64,000 nt of DNA. Origin: Pseudanabaena minima (GTDB lineage: Bacteria; Cyanobacteriota; Cyanobacteriia; Pseudanabaenales; Pseudanabaenaceae). Below the pieces are notes generated by a model. It searched no databases. It saw only the letters and a program-made list of their open reading frames with translations, and had not been told where the DNA came from. Shown piece by piece: positions 60,084-64,000 of this stretch. The stretch spans positions 4,030,001 to 4,094,000 of the forward strand of contig NZ_CP159508.1 in the NCBI RefSeq assembly GCF_051131155.1, given 5' to 3'. The translations under genes were made by a program, and so were the position numbers. Each line of letters begins with the position of its first letter. Position 1 is the stretch's first letter.

Positions 60084-61618
60084 CTTGGATCTCTCCTAAA
60101 AGCTAAGGATATTTTCTCATAGGTTGAGTATTTGCTGTTTTCATTAGCTAAGAGAGATGAGTCAGGAACGCGAGCGATGATTTGGGTGGCACTGGTTTCA
60201 CTCCAACGGACTAACCAAGATGGCTGAACACCTAAAACAACGATCAAAGCTGTCAAGATCAAAGCTGGCAACTGTTCCAATCCACTGACCTTGGGATAGT
60301 AAGCAGTATGGTTATCCAACTTACCAAAGCAGGTACGATTGAGCAAAATCACAAAATATACCGCCGTGAGTCCAGTACCGATAATTGAGAAGATCGTGGG
60401 AATGGGGAACTTACTAAAGGTTCCTTGGAAAATTAGAAATTCGGAGATAAACCCAACTAGACCAGGAATACCTGCGCTAGCCATGCCTCCCAAAATTAGT
60501 AAGGCACTAGTAGTAGGTAATCCACGGATCGGATTAAGTAAACCATTGAGAACATCTAAATCCCTTGTGCCAACTTTCTCTTCAATTACACCAACTAAAT
60601 AGAACAGTAGCGCCAGTACCAAACCATGACTGACCATTTGGATGATGCCACCGACCATGCTGAGGGGTGTAGCTGCCGCCGCCGCAAGGAGAATATAGCT
60701 CATATGTCCAATCGAACTATAGGCAACCATGCGCTTGATGTCTTTTTGCGCGATCGCCACCATTGCCCCATAGAGAATCCCTAAACCTGCCCAAACCGCA
60801 ACCCAAGGCGATAGTAAAGCCCAAGCGTCAGGAAACAAACCAACACAAAAGCGGAATAAGCCATAGGTTCCTAATTTCGCGACAATACCACCGAGCATCA
60901 TTACCGTTGGGGTAGTTGATTCTACATAAGCATCGGGTAGCCATGTGTGGAAGGGGACAAAGGGAGCTTTGATGGTGAAACCTAATAGTAATACTACTAA
61001 GAGCGTTACTTGTATTTCAATGGGTAATGATAGATTTCGCAATGTCTCATAGTCAAAAACTGGCGTTGGATTAGCAGAAAGCCAACCTAAAGCAAGAAAG
61101 CCAACTAAAATGAGTATTCCTGAAATTGCGGTAAAGATTAGGAACTTCATCGCTGCATAACTGCGTTGTGTACCTCCCCAAGCAGCAATTACAAGATAAA
61201 GAGGGATTAGTTCAATTTCATAAAATAGAACAAATAGGAGAGTATTAGTTGAGAGAATTGCGCCACTGACACCTGCATGAATTAGCAGAATTAAAACATC
61301 AAATAGTTGCTTGCGTTCGGTGATCTGTTTTTCGCAAAAACAAATTACCAACCAAGTGATTAAGCCATTGAGTACTACTAGAGGTAGTGATAGACCATCT
61401 ACTCCAAGGCTATAGTTTAAGCCAAGATTTTCGAGCCAAGGTAGATTTTCGGATAGTTGAAATGCAGAACTGCCAATGTCAAATTGACGCAACAGCAAGA
61501 AATCAAGAATCAGGATTGCCGAGGTAACGATCGCCGATCCTTTATTTGATAGAGATTTTGGCAGCAAGGCGATCACTAAAGCCCCAATCACTGGTAGCCA
61601 AATTAAAGCACTAAGCAT
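60080..61618 (-). CDS. ndhD3: NDH-1 subunit NdhD3 (proton pumping, CO2-uptake form)
   Basis: A 512-residue membrane protein from ATG 61618 (MLSALIWLPVIGALVIALLP); an in-frame opening upstream would overlap ndhF3. It has about 14 TM helices, the conserved LPWLENLGLNYSLGVDGLSLPL, VLFYEIELIPLYLVIAAWG with the key Glu, GFTIKAPFVPFHTWLPDAYVEST with Lys and His, and HMSYILL. It belongs to the NuoM/NdhD family. Paired with ndhF3 and cupA it is the NdhD3 type. It starts 13 bp after ndhF3, with GGAAA upstream. Confidence 0.93.
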   Translation of the reverse strand: MLSALIWLPVIGALVIALLPKSLSNKGSAIVTSAILILDFLLLRQFDIGSSAFQLSENLPWLENLGLNYSLGVDGLSLPLVVLNGLITWLVICFCEKQITERKQLFDVLILLIHAGVSGAILSTNTLLFVLFYEIELIPLYLVIAAWGGTQRSYAAMKFLIFTAISGILILVGFLALGWLSANPTPVFDYETLRNLSLPIEIQVTLLVVLLLGFTIKAPFVPFHTWLPDAYVESTTPTVMMLGGIVAKLGTYGLFRFCVGLFPDAWALLSPWVAVWAGLGILYGAMVAIAQKDIKRMVAYSSIGHMSYILLAAAAATPLSMVGGIIQMVSHGLVLALLFYLVGVIEEKVGTRDLDVLNGLLNPIRGLPTTSALLILGGMASAGIPGLVGFISEFLIFQGTFSKFPIPTIFSIIGTGLTAVYFVILLNRTCFGKLDNHTAYYPKVSGLEQLPALILTALIVVLGVQPSWLVRWSETSATQIIARVPDSSLLANENSKYSTYEKISLAFRRDPR

Positions 61619-61631
61619 AGTTTTTTCCAGA

Positions 61632-63467
61632 TTAAAGAGTTCGATTAAATAGCAGTAAAAGTAGAACGCCAATACCAACCATGATCGTTAAGGTATAAAG
61701 CTGTAACTGACCAAAGGTGCTGTAACGCAGATTTTGACCACTAAATAGCGTCGCTAATCCAAAGAAATTACCTACGCCATCAACAAAAAAGCGATCGAAC
61801 CAGTACATTCCTTTTGACACACCATCAACTAAGCCCACAATCGTCACCTTATAAAGTTTGGGCGTATAGAAGTCATTGGCAAAGAAGCTTTGTAAACTCT
61901 GCCAAGGTAAAATCACAGGCTTAGGTACTTGCTCGTTAAGATAGAGATATCCACCTGTGGCTAAACCTGCCACACTGGAACTCAACAGCAACAGAGCGTT
62001 GGGACTGAAGAGTAAATTCCAATCGGTGATCACTCCCCAAGCAGTGAGCATCTGGGGAACATGAAGGACGATTCCTGCCATGATTGTCATTGGCAAAACG
62101 ATTAGCCATAGAGGTTCTACAGATCGCTCGGTCATCTGCTTGGGTCGCCCTCCCCAAATCAGCCCAAACACGCGCATGAGACTAAAAGCAATCAAGCCAT
62201 TAATTACCAAAATTAATTCTGCCAGTGCAGGATTCTTGTCCCAAAGATGAGAAATCAAATCAACCATCGCCCAAAATCCGCCCAATGGAGGTAAGCCAAT
62301 CAAGCCGATCGCCCCAACTAAAAAGCAGAGTCCCGATACTGGGCGACGACTCCATAGTCCTCCCAATAATCTCAGGTCTTGACTAACATTATTAGAAATA
62401 ATGCTGCCCACGGACATGAGGAGCAAGGCGATCGCTAAGGCATGGGAAAAGATCAAGGTATAAGCACTATGGGTTTCACCAGCACCAACGGAAATAAATA
62501 TCAATCCCATAAATGCGCTGGTTAAATAGGACAGAGATCGCTTCACATCTATTTGGGCGATCGCGATAAGAGTCGCTCCCAAAGCTGTAGCTGCACCAAC
62601 AGCAATTACAGCCTGTTGAGTCAGGGGTGATAATGCCAAAAGTGGTTGCAATTTCACTAATACCCAAGCACCTGTAGCAACCACAACCGAATTACGCAAA
62701 ACCGTACTGGGTAAAGGTCCTTCCATCGCTTCATCTAACCAAAGATGTAAGGGGAATTGAGCGCATTTGCCCATAGGACCGACCATCAGTGCTAGGGTGA
62801 CTAAAGTAATCGCAGTGGGACTGACATCTGAAGTTTTAGCCCATTCTGTCAGTTCGCTAAAATTCCAAGTGCCAGTCAAAGGCAGCAAGCCGACAACTCC
62901 GATTAAAAGAAATAAGTCACCAACTCGCTTTGTTAAGAAAGCATCTCGTGCTCCTGTTACTACTAATGATTGGTTGTACCATATGCCCACAAGTAGGTAA
63001 GTGCCGAGGGTCAAAATTTCTAGAACGACATAGCTGAAGAATAAAGAGTCACATAGAACAAGGGAACACATGCCTGCCTCAAAAAGTGCTAGCAGCGCAT
63101 AAAATCTTCCCCAGCCCCAGTCCATTTCCATGTAGCCAACGGCGTAGATCCCCGCCATTAGATTAATCGCAGTAACTAGGACGATCGCTCCAACCGTGAT
63201 TTCTGAGATCTGTAAATCAATGGTGAAGTTTAATCCTCCTACCTCTAGCCAAGGAAAAGATAACAATTGTGCTGGCTGTCCCCAAACTACAGTCAAAGCG
63301 GCGATCGCATGAACCAAAGAGCATAGGGTCATGGAGATATTGATGTAGCCTGCTGGTCTTGGTCCAGTTTTACGAGTAATACTGGGAAACCAGATGATCG
63401 ATAGCATCGCTCCTATCAGGGAATAGCAGGGTATCAGCCAGATCGTGTCCAGCCAGTTATTTATCAT
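61632..63467 (-). CDS. ndhF3: NDH-1 subunit NdhF3 (CO2-uptake form)
   Basis: A 611-residue NuoL/NdhF-family protein with about 15 TM helices: LGTYLLVGIWYNQSLVVTGARDAFLTKRVGDLFLLIGVVG, GKCAQFPLHLWLDEAMEGPLPSTVLRNSVVVATGAWVL (the Pro-rich TM7 region), and HALAIALLLMSVGS. The start ILPCYSLIGAMLSI-like segment and the partner gene ndhD3 mark it as NdhF3. It is the first gene of the operon ndhF3-ndhD3-(Uma2)-cupA-cupS. It forms the distal part of the NDH-1MS complex in thylakoids. Confidence 0.93.
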   Translation of the reverse strand: MINNWLDTIWLIPCYSLIGAMLSIIWFPSITRKTGPRPAGYINISMTLCSLVHAIAALTVVWGQPAQLLSFPWLEVGGLNFTIDLQISEITVGAIVLVTAINLMAGIYAVGYMEMDWGWGRFYALLALFEAGMCSLVLCDSLFFSYVVLEILTLGTYLLVGIWYNQSLVVTGARDAFLTKRVGDLFLLIGVVGLLPLTGTWNFSELTEWAKTSDVSPTAITLVTLALMVGPMGKCAQFPLHLWLDEAMEGPLPSTVLRNSVVVATGAWVLVKLQPLLALSPLTQQAVIAVGAATALGATLIAIAQIDVKRSLSYLTSAFMGLIFISVGAGETHSAYTLIFSHALAIALLLMSVGSIISNNVSQDLRLLGGLWSRRPVSGLCFLVGAIGLIGLPPLGGFWAMVDLISHLWDKNPALAELILVINGLIAFSLMRVFGLIWGGRPKQMTERSVEPLWLIVLPMTIMAGIVLHVPQMLTAWGVITDWNLLFSPNALLLLSSSVAGLATGGYLYLNEQVPKPVILPWQSLQSFFANDFYTPKLYKVTIVGLVDGVSKGMYWFDRFFVDGVGNFFGLATLFSGQNLRYSTFGQLQLYTLTIMVGIGVLLLLLFNRTL

Positions 63468-63490
63468 GATATATCTATCTATTTGCTAAA

Positions 63491-63514
63491 AATCATAGTT
63501 AAATTTCTATGATT
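63491..63514 (-). promoter_or_regulatory. Inverted repeat upstream of ndhF3, likely NdhR/CcmR site
   Basis: AATCATAG-N8-CTATGATT, perfect 8-bp arms, 24 bp before the ndhF3 start. It contains ATAG-N8-CTAT, which I recall as a LysR-type motif reported for NdhR/CcmR, the repressor of the low-CO2 NDH-1MS operon. The match is from memory. Confidence 0.65.
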
Positions 63515-63584
63515 ATTGCAGAGATAGATCTAAATGAAAATAGGTAGTATCATCAATATTTATCTATGTATATTATAAGCAACT

Positions 63585-63785
63585 ATACCAAAACATAAAA
63601 CGGCGTTGCCGTTTTATGTTTTGAGAACTCTTACTGGGTCTGGGTTTTACTGCGATTACCGAGCAACCGAATCACAAGATATTTATTAACAGTGTTGTTT
63701 CGCAACACTGTTAATAAATATCTTGTTTGGGCTTAGGCAAAGAGAAAGGCGGTGTAAAGCACCGCCTTTCTCTTTGCCTAAGCTC
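63585..63785. repeat. Half family B element joined to other palindromes
   Basis: The left half is family B (ATACCAAAACATAAAACGGC, then CTTACTGGGTCTGGGTTTTAC). The right half is missing and is replaced at 63650 by a D-like element (GCGATTACCGAGCAACCGAA, stem AAGATATTTATTAACAGTGT with its complement). A further strong stem follows: TTAGGCAAAGAGAAAGGCGG...CCTAA at about 63734-63782. Confidence 0.75.
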
Positions 63786-63797
63786 TTGCTATAGAAA

Positions 63798-64000
63798 TTA
63801 GTAATCATCCCTAACAGCAAACGTAATCGTTTGTTTAGTCACGACATTGATCACTGTATTTGGTTCAATTACTGTCACCTGCGGTGCTGTCACATTACCA
63901 ACTAGCACGGAAGCCGCCGCACCACCAAGAATATCAATGATCTGCACATTGCCACGTAACACTCCACCAAGGACTGCACCTGCGGCTCCACCAATCCCAG
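63798..64000 (-). CDS. Glycine/alanine-rich protein, C-terminal fragment
   Basis: The last 67 codons of a gene that starts beyond the window. The visible part is GIGGAAGAVLGGVLRGNV (glycine-zipper-like), then DILGGAAASVLVGNV and a beta-rich end (APQVTVIEPNTVINVVTKQT). Glycine zippers are found in outer-membrane-associated proteins. I cannot name a family. It converges on nothing; the ndhF3 operon reads the same way. Confidence 0.65.
   Translation of the reverse strand, partial: GIGGAAGAVLGGVLRGNVQIIDILGGAAASVLVGNVTAPQVTVIEPNTVINVVTKQTITFAVRDDY

Larger units (their letters stand above)
63468..63797. other. 330-bp gap upstream of ndhF3
   Basis: It holds the ndhF3 promoter (63480-63580), a half family B element (63585-63650) and a family D-like and a further palindrome (63651-63785). 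No gene is supported. Confidence 0.7.

Noticed and set aside
1..64000. CRISPR array
   Set aside because: Repeats in the window are long palindromes or heptamer runs, not evenly spaced direct repeats with unique spacers, and no cas genes are seen.

Overview
The window is a stretch of cyanobacterial chromosome. It carries photosystem II genes (psbD, psbC), Ycf54 and Ycf65/PSRP-3 homologues, the 3' end of the carotenoid isomerase gene, and an NDH-1 CO2-uptake operon (ndhF3-ndhD3-cupA-cupS). The HIP1 octamer GCGATCGC recurs very often. The low GC, the wealth of small palindromic repeats and the overall gene set would fit a filamentous Pseudanabaena-like or Oscillatoriales-type strain; that placement is inference.

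Layout. 1-1900: crtH 3' end, a DUF2281/PIN toxin-antitoxin pair and a small tyrosine-phosphatase-like protein. 1.9-6.8 kb: a leftward SDR-devB-devC-devA exporter operon facing a divergent PadR regulator across a perfect 14-bp-arm palindrome. 7-16.4 kb: housekeeping and single genes (cobU, nagA, accD, grpE-dnaK, two GNATs, a Uma2 protein). 16.4-19.4 kb: a translationally coupled PP2C phosphatase and a kinase/pentapeptide fusion. 19.4-24 kb: ycf54, a HAD hydrolase, ycf65, psbC and psbD. 24.4-29.1 kb: a pilin-like protein, a pentapeptide membrane protein, a fatty-acid-hydroxylase-type protein, a membrane rhodanese, tRNA-Pro(UGG) and a glycolytic-type GAPDH. 29.2-30.6 kb: an IS630-type element nested inside smaller elements. 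30.7-38.5 kb: a collagen-like secreted protein, a NarL-type regulator, a lipoxygenase, a tandem cyclase-like protein and a TPM-domain membrane protein. 38.5-43.1 kb: lnt, a deacetylase/glycosidase fusion and a YdcF-type protein. 43.6-54.4 kb: a type IV pilus chemotaxis cluster (pilG x2, pilH x2, pilI, pilJ, pilL, extra cheW). 54.5-63.5 kb: a membrane Fe-S protein with a cyclic-nucleotide domain, then cupS, cupA, an inserted Uma2 gene, ndhD3 and ndhF3. 63.8 kb to the end: the 3' end of a glycine-rich protein.

The most striking feature is between the genes. At least six families of 80-140 bp palindromic elements occupy most larger gaps, including two identical 117-bp copies 25 kb apart, four 103-bp elements whose ends match those of the resident IS630, and at least two nested insertions. 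Other points of interest are the apparent uncoupling of psbD from psbC (217-bp gap with a terminator-like hairpin, where these genes normally overlap), a Uma2 gene spliced into the CO2-uptake operon, a lipoxygenase next to a tandem cyclase-like protein, and duplication of both pilG and pilH.
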